Under the pieces are notes generated by a model. It made no database searches. It saw nothing but the letters and a program-made list of their open reading frames with translations, and was not told where the DNA came from. Shown here in pieces: positions 9,225 to 18,127 of a DNA stretch of 64,000 nt. How positions within the stretch are numbered: the stretch's first letter is position 1; the number at the start of each line of letters is the position of its first letter. Origin of the DNA: Oscillibacter valericigenes Sjm18-20 (lineage in GTDB: Bacteria; Bacillota; Clostridia; Oscillospirales; Oscillospiraceae); contig AP012044.1 of the NCBI GenBank assembly GCA_000283575.1, positions 4,154,001-4,218,000 on the forward strand, in the 5' to 3' direction. The position numbers were made by a program, and so were the translations under genes.

Positions 9225-10223
9225 TCAACCCCAGATGGCTTCGCGGGTAGTCACCTGACTGTTCAGCAAATCCACGTACTCGTCACCCGAAGTATTGTCC
9301 AGCTGCAGGCCCAGGCTGGACATATTCTGGATGTAGGTCTTATCCTGCATGGCTTTCATCATGGCATCGGTCATATAGGAGACGATCTTGGAGTCCACAC
9401 TCTTCGGGTAGAAATAACCACGTGCGGCAAAGGCAATCAGTTTCTGACCGGAAGCTTCTTCAATGGTGGGGATGTCGGGCATAAAGTCACTGCGCTGATC
9501 GGCGAACACGCACAGAATCTTCATCTCACCGGATTGATAGGAACTCAGCACATCGGAAATGGAAGCAAACAATACGTCGGTATCGCCGGCCAGGAACATA
9601 CCGCGGCTGTCAGATGCGCCGTCCACAGGAATAACAGAAATCTGGGTGCCGAAGGTCTTATTAAACCACTCGGCGGTGGTGGAGTCGCCATCGGTGATAC
9701 CGGTGGCCTGAGCGGAGACCAGAACGGAGTTGTTCTTGGCGTACTCAAGGAAGCTCTCTATATCGGTAAAGCGGTCATCGCTCGTGCGAATGGCCAAAAC
9801 GTTGTAGTCGAGTGCCTGATTGCAAAGCAGCTGGACATCGTCAAGGTTATAATCGCGGGGATTTTCAGGATCTATCTCACCCATGACGAAATTCTGGTTG
9901 ATCAGGCCGATCGTATTGCCATCACTGTAATCGCCGTTAATCAGATCGGTCCAGGCCACCCAACCGCCGGAGCCGGTTTCGTTTTCGACCACTACGTTGA
10001 CGCCCAGCTGATCAGACAGCGCGGTGGCCATATAGCGGGCACCCAGGTCAGTCCCGCCGCCAGCGGAAAATGGACAGACCAGAGTAATGGTTTCGCCGGG
10101 GAAATCATCGCTGATCTTGCTGGGAGAACTCTGCGCGGATGTGCTTTGGGCACCGCCACTGGAACAAGCGGCCAAAAGAAATGTAAGTGTGCAAGCAGAG
10201 ACAATCGCAAGCAATTTTTTCAT
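9225..10223 (-). CDS. tctC: Tripartite tricarboxylate transporter substrate-binding lipoprotein TctC
   Basis: A 332-residue extracytoplasmic binding protein (Bug/TctC family). The N-terminus is a lipoprotein signal with lipobox LAAC (Cys20) followed by a Ser/Gly/Ala linker. The mature part has the family opening (ETITLVCPFSAGGGTDLGAR) and later VVVENETGSGGWVAW. In Gram-positive cells it would be anchored to the outer face of the membrane and hand substrate to TctAB. It is the first gene of the operon; the ATG follows GAGGAA by 7 bases. The divergent UroD-family gene shares the 420-bp upstream region. Confidence 0.92.
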   Translation of the reverse strand: MKKLLAIVSACTLTFLLAACSSGGAQSTSAQSSPSKISDDFPGETITLVCPFSAGGGTDLGARYMATALSDQLGVNVVVENETGSGGWVAWTDLINGDYSDGNTIGLINQNFVMGEIDPENPRDYNLDDVQLLCNQALDYNVLAIRTSDDRFTDIESFLEYAKNNSVLVSAQATGITDGDSTTAEWFNKTFGTQISVIPVDGASDSRGMFLAGDTDVLFASISDVLSSYQSGEMKILCVFADQRSDFMPDIPTIEEASGQKLIAFAARGYFYPKSVDSKIVSYMTDAMMKAMQDKTYIQNMSSLGLQLDNTSGDEYVDLLNSQVTTREAIWG

Positions 10224-10645
10224 GGTATTCTTCCTCTCTTTTTTTACATTTGAACTTCATTTCGACCTGTACTTACCTTCACTAAGGACCTTCTTCCCTG
10301 CCAGAAATTTTTCACCTGCTGAATTCACCATGCTGTTTTTACTGCCGTGTAGCTATGTGTTATTCTATAGTCGCATTTCTACAGTATCAAGCAGGTTTTC
10401 AGCTTGAATGCACAGTAAAAATATTGTAACACTGTAAAATTCGGCGAATTGCATGATGATTACAATCTTTGTCCTGTGAACTCCATGTAAAAATTTGTTG
10501 GACGAGGACCAACATTCAAATCTATACTGGACATCACACAGGAGCGTAAACCATTCCGTGTTGCCTGCCGCCTTACCTTCACCATGTCCCGTTCTGCTGC
10601 CTCTTAAGCAAGCTCGCAGTTTCTCAAATTTTAGGAGGCTTTACT
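10224..10645. promoter_or_regulatory. Shared divergent control region of tctCBA and the UroD-family gene
   Basis: A 422-bp region without a gene between two divergent starts. It holds an inverted repeat TGTTGG-7 nt-CCAACA at 10496-10514 that overlaps a TTGGAC element. A TATACT -10 box follows at 10523-10528, directed toward the UroD-family gene. The dyad is a plausible operator; which regulator binds it is unknown, although the LysR gene downstream is a candidate. Confidence 0.4.
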
Positions 10646-11650
10646 ATGACCAAGAAAGAACGTATTTGGGCCGCAGTCCATGGAGAGCAGCCCGATACCC
10701 TTCCATATTCTTTTTGGACGCATCTGCCGGGAATCGACCTGAACCCGGAAGAGTTGGCGGAAAAGACGTATGAGTTTTACCGCACATATGATGTGGATTT
10801 TATCAAAACTATGAACAACGGGATGTACGCCATTGAAGATTTCGGCTGCAAGATTGATTACTCGGCCGTGGCTCAGGGTGGAGTGGCAAAGGTGGTCAAA
10901 ACGCCCATCGCCTGCCGTGAGGACTGGTATAAGCTCAAGCCCTGTTCGGTTACGGAGGGCAGCCTGGCCCGAGAGTTGAAAGGTCTGCGCCTGCTGATGG
11001 ACAAGGTCAAGAATGAAAACGTGCCTGTCATCTTCACTATTTTCAGCCCTCTGACCACCGCCAACAAGCTCTCCGGCAATACCCTGCGTCAGTATTTGAT
11101 CAATGGAGACGAAGAGGCGGTGCACCATGCTCTCAAAGTAATCACCAAGACCACCTGCGACATGGTTCGGGCAGTAATGGATCTGGGGGCTGACGGCATC
11201 TTTTTCGCAGCCCAGAGCAGCACCTATGACTTCATGTCCACGGAGGAATACAAAGAATTTGGGGTTCCTTATGATCTGGAAGTAATACGCTCGGCAGAAA
11301 AAGGATGGATGAACACGGTGCATGCCCATGGTACAAACATCATGTTTGAACTGCTGAAGGACTATCCAGTACAGGTGTTCAACTGGCACGCATGGGAGAC
11401 GCTGCCCGCTGTGGATGAAGCCTCAGTGATTACCGGGAAGTGCCTGATGGGGGGACTGAAGCGTACCGACATTACCGAGTGCGACCGCAATGCGATTCTG
11501 CATCAGATCTATGAGTGCTATCGTCTGTTGCGGGGCCGCAACCAGATCCTCACCCCCGGTTGTGTCATTCGATATCCTTTGGACAACGGCACACTCGCCT
11601 ACATCAAGGAAGCGAAGGATTTTGTAGAGCGTAAAATGCGTGCGGTGTGA
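10646..11650 (+). CDS. Uroporphyrinogen decarboxylase-family protein (possible corrinoid/demethylase-type enzyme)
   Basis: A 334-residue TIM-barrel protein of the UroD superfamily, opening MTKKERIWAAVHGEQPDTLPYSFW, with an AGGAGG site. The region TVHAHGTN and a late PGCVIRYPLDN correspond to positions where methylcobamide:coenzyme methyltransferases of this superfamily hold zinc. True HemE signatures such as the N-terminal RQAGR are absent. Since heme genes are not nearby but a carboxylate transporter is, it may act on an imported substrate, for example in methyl transfer or demethylation. The specific reaction is unknown. Confidence 0.7.
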   Translation: MTKKERIWAAVHGEQPDTLPYSFWTHLPGIDLNPEELAEKTYEFYRTYDVDFIKTMNNGMYAIEDFGCKIDYSAVAQGGVAKVVKTPIACREDWYKLKPCSVTEGSLARELKGLRLLMDKVKNENVPVIFTIFSPLTTANKLSGNTLRQYLINGDEEAVHHALKVITKTTCDMVRAVMDLGADGIFFAAQSSTYDFMSTEEYKEFGVPYDLEVIRSAEKGWMNTVHAHGTNIMFELLKDYPVQVFNWHAWETLPAVDEASVITGKCLMGGLKRTDITECDRNAILHQIYECYRLLRGRNQILTPGCVIRYPLDNGTLAYIKEAKDFVERKMRAV

Positions 11651-11664
11651 GCCAAAAGAGAATA

Positions 11665-11694
11665 TGGTTCACTCCAGCGAACGCCTGAAGTGAG
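11665..11694. terminator. Hairpin between convergent UroD-family and LysR genes
   Basis: Inverted repeat with arms GGTTCACT and AGTGAGCC and an imperfect inner stem, in the 53-bp space between the two convergent genes. It lacks a clear T-run. Confidence 0.45.
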
Positions 11695-11703
11695 CCATGC
11701 ATT

Positions 11704-12639
11704 TCAGTAGGTAAATTTTTGCTTTGCCATCCGCATGAACTCCAGGGCGGCACGGCTCAGATAGTGACCTCGCAGATAGCTGATCGTGATGGGCTTGTTG
11801 CCGGTTGAATAATCCAGTGGGTAAATGACCACGGATTCACGCCAGTCGGAACGATTCCAAAACACCATGCGCCGGCTAATAAAAATTTCCGGAAGGACAA
11901 TGGCGCCAAGCCCAACCGTACAGAGGGAGACGAGTGTAGACATGCTTGTGGTTTCCAATACGACCTTAGGCGATACATTGTGCTCTTGACAACACCGTTC
12001 AAATATTCCTCCCAGCCACGCATCGTGGGACATCTTCAAAAACGGGCAGGAGGCAAAGGTTCGAAAATTCTGTGGCGTGCCGGGGCGGGGCAGGACTCCT
12101 TCCTGACGAAGGTAGGTATCCAAATATGGAACCGGAACGGCACAGACCAGATGCTCGGTATGCAGCAGCTCTTCACAGATATTTACCGGGTCATTGATCG
12201 CAAAGCCGATATTCACATCCGTACGCCCCTCGTAAAGCGCCTGGTTGATCTGTTTCGTCGTGCCCTCGACCAGGTGGAGGTTGATTTGAGGAAATTCACG
12301 GTTGAATTCAGGGAGAACGTCGGGCAGCATAATCGTGCCGCGAGAGGTGCTGGTACCAATTGTTAAATCACCACTGTGAAAATCCCGGATGTCCTGCAGT
12401 GCTTTTTCCGTCTGATTTTTTTGATTGAGAAGAATCTGGCTGTTACGATAGAGACACTCGCCGGCTTCGGTCAGTGTGAGCGGCTGGGTTCGGTTAAACA
12501 GCACCACGCCGTATTCTGCCTCCAATCGTGAAATATGGTTGCTGAGAGATTGCTGGGAAATAAACAGGCGCATGGCGGCCTTTGTAAAACTCAGTTCCTC
12601 CGCCGCAACACAAAAATAGTGAAGATTTAGAAAGTTCAT
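11704..12639 (-). CDS. LysR-family transcriptional regulator
   Basis: A 311-residue LysR-type regulator. Residues 1-60 form the winged helix-turn-helix (MNFLNLHYFCVAAEELSFTK, with LFISQQSLSNHISRLE as the recognition part). The rest is the periplasmic-binding-like effector domain, opening GDLTIGTSTSRGTIMLP. It starts with ATG after GGAGG. It is divergent from the cysteine-desulfidase-like gene with a 129-bp gap carrying repeats, so it very likely controls that gene, and perhaps itself. The effector is unknown. Confidence 0.9.
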   Translation of the reverse strand: MNFLNLHYFCVAAEELSFTKAAMRLFISQQSLSNHISRLEAEYGVVLFNRTQPLTLTEAGECLYRNSQILLNQKNQTEKALQDIRDFHSGDLTIGTSTSRGTIMLPDVLPEFNREFPQINLHLVEGTTKQINQALYEGRTDVNIGFAINDPVNICEELLHTEHLVCAVPVPYLDTYLRQEGVLPRPGTPQNFRTFASCPFLKMSHDAWLGGIFERCCQEHNVSPKVVLETTSMSTLVSLCTVGLGAIVLPEIFISRRMVFWNRSDWRESVVIYPLDYSTGNKPITISYLRGHYLSRAALEFMRMAKQKFTY

Positions 12640-12670
12640 GACGTTCCTCCGAAAACCGCTGATACGCTGG

Positions 12671-12725
12671 ATTCGATTATAGCTATCTAAATTCGATTAT
12701 GCCTATCTTATAATAGTTCGAATTT
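12671..12725. promoter_or_regulatory. LysR operator repeats and promoter
   Basis: Two direct copies of ATTCGATTAT..CTATCT start at 12671 and 12691, spaced 20 bp (two helical turns). The second copy also forms a dyad, AAATTCGA against TTCGAATTT (12717-12725). A consensus TATAAT box sits at 12709-12714 on the plus strand with only a weak -35. This is the expected form of an activator-dependent LysR target. Confidence 0.65.
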
Positions 12726-12768
12726 AATATCAAGAGACAAAACTTCGTTGAGAAAGGATCGTCTTACT

Positions 12769-14046
12769 ATGGATCGCGCGCTTTATGAAAATCATCTTTC
12801 TGTCCTGCACTCCGAACTGGTCATGGCTCTGGGGTGTACGGAACCCATCGCGATCGCCTATGCCGCCGCAAAAGCACGCCGGCTTTTAGGTGAGATGCCC
12901 CAACACTGCACTGTTCATTGCAGCGGGAATATTGTTAAAAACGTAATGGGTGTCATTGTGCCAAACTCGGGCGGTTTGCGGGGCATCGACGTAGCTGCCA
13001 CACTGGGTGTGGTTGGCGGAAATCCCGAGCTGGAGTTGGCCGTGCTGGAGGAAATTACCGATGAGCACCGGGCCGAGGTGCGGCGGTTGCTTGGAGAGAA
13101 CTTCTGCACCTGTAAGCTCATTGAGAACGTGGCCACCCTCTACATTGTGGTGGAACTGCAAGCTGGTGAGCATTCTGCTCTGGTTGAAATTCAAAATACC
13201 CACAAAAATATCACGCGCATGGAAAAAGACGGCGTAAATTGTTTGGAAAGTATGGCGCCCGCCGAAGAAAAAAGTAAGAAAACGGGGGATCGCTCCCTGC
13301 TATCGGTGGATAACATCCTGCAATTTGCAGACGTCGTGTCTTTGGACGAGATCGAGCCCCTCATTAGCCAACAGATTGAATGCAATATGGCCATTTGCCG
13401 GGAAGGATTGAAAAATCCCTATGGTGCTGAGGTAGGCCGAACTCTTCTGGACAGCAGCAGCGAACCTACCGTTGGATTGCGGGCCAGGGCTTACGCTGCC
13501 GCAGGTTCTGATGCCCGGATGAACGGCTGCCCCATGCCCGTGGTCATCAACTCCGGAAGCGGCAATCAGGGCATCACCGTCAGTGTTCCTGTGGTCATCT
13601 ATGCCGAAGACAAAAAAATCCCTCGTGATAAGCTGCTGCGCGCTTTGGTGGTGGCTAACCTGATTGCCATTCACCAGAAAAGTTACATTGGCAGCCTCTC
13701 CGCATACTGCGGAGTGGTGAGCGCCGCCTGTGGCGCTGCCTGCGGCATTTGCTATATGCTGGGATATCCCAGCTCCGTGCTGTACGACACGATTACCAAC
13801 ACGATTGCCACAGTGAGCGGCATGGTGTGTGACGGAGCCAAATCCTCTTGCGCCGCCAAGATTTCCACCGCCCTTCAGACGGCTCTGCTGGGCTTGAAAA
13901 TGGGCATACACGGCCGCGCGTTCCAGCCCGGTGAAGGACTGGTAGTAAACGAGGTCGAAAATACAATCAGCAACTTCGGACGCATGGGCCGGGAGGGAAT
14001 GAAGGCAACGGACCATGAGATTCTGAACATCATGTTGGGGAATTAA
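12769..14046 (+). CDS. L-cysteine desulfidase / UPF0597 (serine dehydratase alpha-like) protein
   Basis: A 425-residue member of the UPF0597/CyuA family, whose studied members break down L-cysteine to pyruvate, ammonia and sulfide with an Fe-S cluster. The N-terminal MALGCTEPIAIAYAAAKA holds the expected catalytic cysteine (Cys23), and cysteines near YCGVVSAACGAACGICY fit cluster ligands. The frame opens at a TTG at 12748, but the ATG at 12769 has AAAGGA about 10 bases upstream and starts at the family's normal N-terminus. It is probably activated by the divergent LysR protein. Cysteine is the best-guess substrate; a related hydroxy- or amino acid is possible. Confidence 0.85.
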   Translation: MDRALYENHLSVLHSELVMALGCTEPIAIAYAAAKARRLLGEMPQHCTVHCSGNIVKNVMGVIVPNSGGLRGIDVAATLGVVGGNPELELAVLEEITDEHRAEVRRLLGENFCTCKLIENVATLYIVVELQAGEHSALVEIQNTHKNITRMEKDGVNCLESMAPAEEKSKKTGDRSLLSVDNILQFADVVSLDEIEPLISQQIECNMAICREGLKNPYGAEVGRTLLDSSSEPTVGLRARAYAAAGSDARMNGCPMPVVINSGSGNQGITVSVPVVIYAEDKKIPRDKLLRALVVANLIAIHQKSYIGSLSAYCGVVSAACGAACGICYMLGYPSSVLYDTITNTIATVSGMVCDGAKSSCAAKISTALQTALLGLKMGIHGRAFQPGEGLVVNEVENTISNFGRMGREGMKATDHEILNIMLGN

Positions 14047-14280
14047 ATTTCAACCCCCGATCCTTTGGCTTCTTCCAGAACTGCTGCCCCGTCAAGCTCT
14101 GTAAAACCTCGGGTTCTCTTTGTACGTATGTCAAGCGGAAATGTTGTTGCTGCTGCCAAGGCTCTGTATGAAGGCCATGAAACTATCCCCGACATGAATT
14201 ATTTGGGAGCGCAGCCCATGCCTCATATCTTTCCCGGAGCCCTGTGCTCCCACTCCAGATCAGCAGTACTTGCGAAACAT

Positions 14281-14319
14281 ACAAGCGGCCTTTTTGATAA
14301 GATCAAAAAGGCCGCTTGT
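14281..14319. terminator. Strong hairpin downstream of the desulfidase gene
   Basis: An almost perfect 18-bp inverted repeat (ACAAGCGGCCTTTTTGAT and its complement) about 235 bp after the stop, followed by TTGATTTT. The internal T5 and A5 tracts would let it act in both directions. The sequence between the stop and the hairpin shows no convincing gene. Confidence 0.75.
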
Positions 14320-14734
14320 TGATTTTGAGCATGTGATGAAAGCAAAACTATATAAAAGTCCTCGGGTCGCTGGATCAACATATATCTAGCAGTCATTTTT
14401 TCTTTTAGCTGTACGGGCCTTGTATGAGATTGATAAAACGGAAAATCACAGGCAATCGAGGAGCGTTCCATAGATACTGTAAAAAAGCCATTCTGCCGGA
14501 TACGTTCACAGTGCATGCCCGGTCCACTGGTTTTACCAATATTATCCATAGTCCTCTCTCCAGTAGGCAAGCAGAAAAAGCGGAAAATCTGCAAAGCTCA
14601 GACGCGTCTATGTTCAAAGCACCCGTCTGCGGCTTCGTACTATGAAACTATTCGGCCAAAGGTAGTTGGCTTCCCCCGCTCTTTTTTCGCGCGCCTTTGC
14701 TCGGATAATCCGCAACTCATACTGCGAAGCTCAT
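14320..14734. other. Intergenic stretch, no gene recognised
   Basis: Only short, low-quality open frames are present. Near 14633 a segment resembles one near 30725 (see findings), suggesting a dispersed repeat. Confidence 0.35.
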
Positions 14735-15466
14735 CTAAAAATCTGAATTTTCCGGTTTGCCAATTAAAAAATCTTGCAGATACTTGCTCGCCTCTTTTAC
14801 GCTTAAAGTGGATAGAGAATCCTTGTGTCTTTCTAAAAAGCCCTGAACCCACTCAGGATTGACCTTGCTGTAATTCCGCAGGCTCCAGCCGATGGCTTTG
14901 TTAATGAAAAACTCATTGGTCCCCAGATTATTGCAGATAATTTCTTCGAGCAGAGCAATGTCTGTTTTTTCTTTGTATTTTTGCTGAAAATCTATGGAAG
15001 CACGGCGTAACCAGATGTTTTCAGATATGGACCACTGCCGCATTTCCTCTTTTAAATAAGGATACTTCAAAACAATGGTGCCGGCGACAGAATCCAAGCT
15101 GTCAACGGTTTCCCACCAGGATTTTTTGATGATCAATTTCCGGATTTTTTGAATATCCGTATCTATAAGCTACTTTTCATGCAGCAGAATATACTCTACG
15201 GCTATATACTGGGCTTCGCGGTATGGCTTGCCCCAGCATAACTGCACAAATTCCCAATCAAATTCAAGCTTCCTGCTTTTTTGAAGATATGGTTTGATAT
15301 GCTGTTTCAAGGCGGGCTTTGGTACACCTAAAAAGGGGAAACGATCCTGCATATATGCCGACATCTTAGCACCCTGTTCGCTGTCCTGGATTTTTTCCAG
15401 TTGCTCAAGTATGCATTCATACCACAAAGCCTTATGCCTCTCCCCATTCACATTAAATAAATTCAA
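14735..15466 (-). pseudogene. DNA alkylation repair (AlkD-like) gene interrupted by one TAG
   Basis: Two open segments in the same frame join through a single TAG at 15170-15172 (codon 99). The upstream 98 residues (MNLFNVNGERHKALWYECIL...) and the downstream part (KKSWWETVDSLDSVAG..., RRASIDFQQKYKEKTD..., INKAIGWSLRNYSK) make one normal AlkD-type HEAT-repeat DNA glycosylase of about 243 residues that removes alkylated purines. The KSWWETVDSLD and KAIGWSLR segments are hallmark family motifs. The intervening 11 codons after the stop are also protein-like. It is either a recent amber pseudogene or is made by readthrough. A normal TAG ends the frame. Confidence 0.85.
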
Positions 15467-15810
15467 ACCGAGTTTTCTCTACACAGTGCAAATAGAATTC
15501 TGCTAAAAAAAGGCAAGCAAAAAAATCATAAGCCGCTGTATCTCTTGCCCGTTTGACTCACTTTATAAAACGTATCACTTCCTATCCGGTTTTACGTAAA
15601 GAGGAGGAACCATGTTTTGAAATATGCCTGTTAGTACCTGTAAATGTTCCAGACTGAAATGGTGGAACGTCTCGGCGTAGGCAGCCAACTCGCTGCCGCT
15701 ATGAAAGCGTCGCACATCTCTATTTCAGAAATAAGCCTTGGGCCGAGAATATTACCTACTTTAGACATCGACAGGACCATATCATACTCGTGTTAATCAT
15801 ATAGAGAACT
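15467..15810. other. Intergenic stretch with one weak 45-codon frame
   Basis: A plus-strand frame at 15659-15796 (starting MVERLGVGSQLAAAMK) has no ribosome binding site and no recognisable family. A good GAGGAGG site at about 15601 leads only to a three-codon frame. I see no supported gene here. Confidence 0.3.
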
Positions 15811-17067
15811 CTAACGGATTACAAGCTCATCTGGAAACGCTTTGACCCGCATCAGGTTCCACATCTGGTCAATGTATGACAGCGTATAATAGTTTTCGTA
15901 GTAGTGATAATAGTACGCGCCCTTTGGCGTCATGGTATAGCAGTCGCCGTCTTTTTGGGCGAACCCCAGCATTCTCGCAAGTAACAGCTCAAAGCCGTAA
16001 CAATGCGTCAGCTTTTCACCAAAAAACTGATAGAAAGCGTCTGCATCAACTCTAGTCGTATAAGCTGTCCAGAAGAGGTAGTAGAGCATTCGCTGACGCG
16101 ACGTAAATTTCAGTGTCAGAGCGGTTGGAAGAAGCCCATTTTCAACCTGCTTGATATAATCGGGAATTGAAAACGTATTGATTTTAAACTGATCTTTGAG
16201 CAGAGTCGTGGCAGAACAGCCGAACCCCAAAAAATTCTCTCTTGTCATGGAAGAGTACTTTTTCACACCCGGCTTGGCAAAGGTCCAGATAGAATCGCGC
16301 ACATAGCCCTGCCGATCACAGTATTCCGTAATCTCCGCCAGCAGTTTCTTTTTTCTCATCTCCGGAATTTTTTCAAATTTTCGTTTTGTATACGTGAAGT
16401 CAATAAACGGGTAAATTGCGACATGGTTTGCTCCGTTGGAAAAAGCAACATCAATATCTCGTTTTACACGCTCAATCGTCTGCCCTGGCAGCGCAAAGAT
16501 AAAGTCCATTGATACAGTTTCAAATGGAACGGACCGCAGCGCCTCAAACATGTGTTGGCAGTCAAGTTTTCCACGGCCCAGGATTTCCAGGTATTCATCC
16601 GAGAAAGACTGTATGCCGATGCTGATCCGGGTTACTCCTGCTCTTTGCAACGTACGGAGGTTACTTACCGTCACATCGGAAGGATGCAGCTCCAGTCCGA
16701 TTCCCTCGGTGATTTCAAAATACTTACTGACAGTTTCAATAATCTCACCAATCTCATTGACTACCAGAGCGGGACTTCCTCCGCCGAAATAGAGCGTGGT
16801 GACTCTTTTGCGCTCCGAACCGCCAGCACCCACCAACTCGATTTCCTTCTTCAGCGCCGCGACATAGGCTTTCGCCAGGTCCTCACGGTACGTGACTTTG
16901 CAATATGGGCAGAAGTCGCACAGGCTGCGGCAAAAGGGTATATGAATATACAATCCGAGATTTTCCGCATTCTGATAAGGCAGGATTGCATCAAATGTAT
17001 CTGTAAACCGAAACGCCCTAAAAGAGCGGGTCAGCCAACAACGGGTCAGGGATGTGATCAGACTCAT
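15811..17067 (-). CDS. HemN-like radical SAM protein (coproporphyrinogen III oxidase family)
   Basis: A 418-residue radical SAM enzyme. Cys46, Cys50 and Cys53 in IPFCRSLCDFC form the CxxxCxxC cluster motif, with a fourth cysteine in PYC as in HemN-type proteins. Other family marks are LYFGGGSPAL, the GLELHPSDVT strand, RISIGIQSFSDEYLEILGR and DFIFALPGQT. A C-terminal HemN-like domain follows. Members include oxygen-independent coproporphyrinogen oxidases, heme chaperones (HemW) and anaerobic heme-degrading methyltransferases (ChuW/HutW). Which one this is cannot be decided here. The ATG at 17067 with AGAGG 5 bases upstream is preferred to the GTG two codons before. It stands alone among IS remnants. 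Confidence 0.8.
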   Translation of the reverse strand: MSLITSLTRCWLTRSFRAFRFTDTFDAILPYQNAENLGLYIHIPFCRSLCDFCPYCKVTYREDLAKAYVAALKKEIELVGAGGSERKRVTTLYFGGGSPALVVNEIGEIIETVSKYFEITEGIGLELHPSDVTVSNLRTLQRAGVTRISIGIQSFSDEYLEILGRGKLDCQHMFEALRSVPFETVSMDFIFALPGQTIERVKRDIDVAFSNGANHVAIYPFIDFTYTKRKFEKIPEMRKKKLLAEITEYCDRQGYVRDSIWTFAKPGVKKYSSMTRENFLGFGCSATTLLKDQFKINTFSIPDYIKQVENGLLPTALTLKFTSRQRMLYYLFWTAYTTRVDADAFYQFFGEKLTHCYGFELLLARMLGFAQKDGDCYTMTPKGAYYYHYYENYYTLSYIDQMWNLMRVKAFPDELVIR

Positions 17068-17479
17068 AGGCACCTCTCATATCATATGTATCTAAAATAG
17101 GTTCGGTATGGGTTCGGCGCATCTTTAGGGCAATCCCAAAGGCGCGTGTGTATTCCGCAACAAAAGCAGACGCGCTTTCAAACCTGTCGCAGCGTCTACA
17201 GCCAGACGGTTCCTCGTCCTACGGCGGCCGGCCCACACCGCGCTCTTTCTTTTGGCGGCTTTCCATTATAATTGTCGCTCTTTCGTAATATGGTACTACA
17301 ATTTTTTTCATTTGTACATATGAGTTCGAATCATACACATAGCGGGGAACTTGAACCCCAGTACATCTCTATATAAGAATCTAAGGCAACACCTCGTAAC
17401 GGAACAAAGTGAGCAGCGCCGTCCTCTCATAACAGGCGGCGCAGGACTGGTTCTCTTTTGAATGCATCGGCACACTGAA
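17068..17479. other. Intergenic stretch, no gene recognised
   Basis: No coding region can be supported. Several short inverted repeats occur (for example around TATGAGTTCGAATCATA at 17317-17333), but the flanks do not fold into a tRNA. Confidence 0.35.
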
Positions 17480-17611
17480 TCAAGCCGACAGGCAGGGTCT
17501 GTCAGCCAGGTTTAGATTTGCCAGTGCAAACAGGATATTCAATTTGGCCATCTGCTTTTGCAGACCTCGGTACCATATTTTTTTGGTATCGGGGCAATCC
17601 CGACCACCCCA
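17480..17611 (-). pseudogene. C-terminal remnant of a DDE transposase
   Basis: About 43 codons that read DTKKIWYRGLQKQMAKLN followed by LFALANLNLADR and a stop. This pattern (RGLxKQxAxLNxLFALxNLxxADR) is the usual C-terminus of IS5/IS1182-type transposases. The upstream part is missing or degraded, so only a scar of an older insertion is left, next to the live-looking VOC gene. Confidence 0.6.
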
Positions 17612-17728
17612 AAAACAGGCTTTCATGCGATCTTCAAGAATTAGGAAAAATATTTTGATCCATGACATATAGCTGTCGTGTTTTCTGTTATAAGATAGTC
17701 ATATAACAACTACGGGAGGAAATATGAA

Positions 17729-18127
17729 ATGAAGTTAGACGGCTTTGGAATATTTGTGAAAGATATGGCGGAAATGATTTGTTTTTACCGCGATGTATTA
17801 GGTTTTGAAATCAAGGGATCGGAAGATACCAGCAATGTCTATCTTGAAAAGGACGGAACTCTTTTCCTTTTATATGGCAGACAGGATTTGGAGAAATTGA
17901 CTGCGCATGGTTTCGGGTATGCGCAGGGAATCAATGGGCATTTTGAAATTGCGCTGAATGTGGGGAGCTTTGACGCAGTGGACAGGACATTTGCAGAAAT
18001 TACCGCCAAAGGGGGACAACCCGTGATGCCACCAACGACAGAGCCGTGGGGACAGAGGACTTCTTATATCGCCGATCCGGAGGGAAACCTGATTGAAATC
18101 GGCTCTTTTGTAAAAGGAGAAGTCTGA
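17729..18127 (+). CDS. VOC-family (glyoxalase/bleomycin resistance-like) protein
   Basis: A 132-residue single-domain VOC protein with two beta-alpha-beta-beta-beta modules. It opens MKLDGFGIFVKDMAEMICFYRDVLGF and closes TSYIADPEGNLIEIGSF, where the final Glu is the typical metal ligand. GGGAGG precedes the start by about 9 bases; an out-of-frame ATGAAATGA overlaps the start and could tune initiation. Its stop overlaps the start of the TfoX-like gene (TGATG), so the two were co-translated. Substrate is unknown. Confidence 0.85.
   Translation: MKLDGFGIFVKDMAEMICFYRDVLGFEIKGSEDTSNVYLEKDGTLFLLYGRQDLEKLTAHGFGYAQGINGHFEIALNVGSFDAVDRTFAEITAKGGQPVMPPTTEPWGQRTSYIADPEGNLIEIGSFVKGEV

Noticed and set aside
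14065..14322. Plus-strand frame of 85 codons after the desulfidase gene
   Set aside because: It runs into the terminator hairpin, lacks a ribosome site and has no recognisable motif.
17317..17333. TATGAGTTCGAATCATA, resembling a tRNA T-arm
   Set aside because: The stem and loop lengths are wrong and no acceptor, D or anticodon arm can be found around it.
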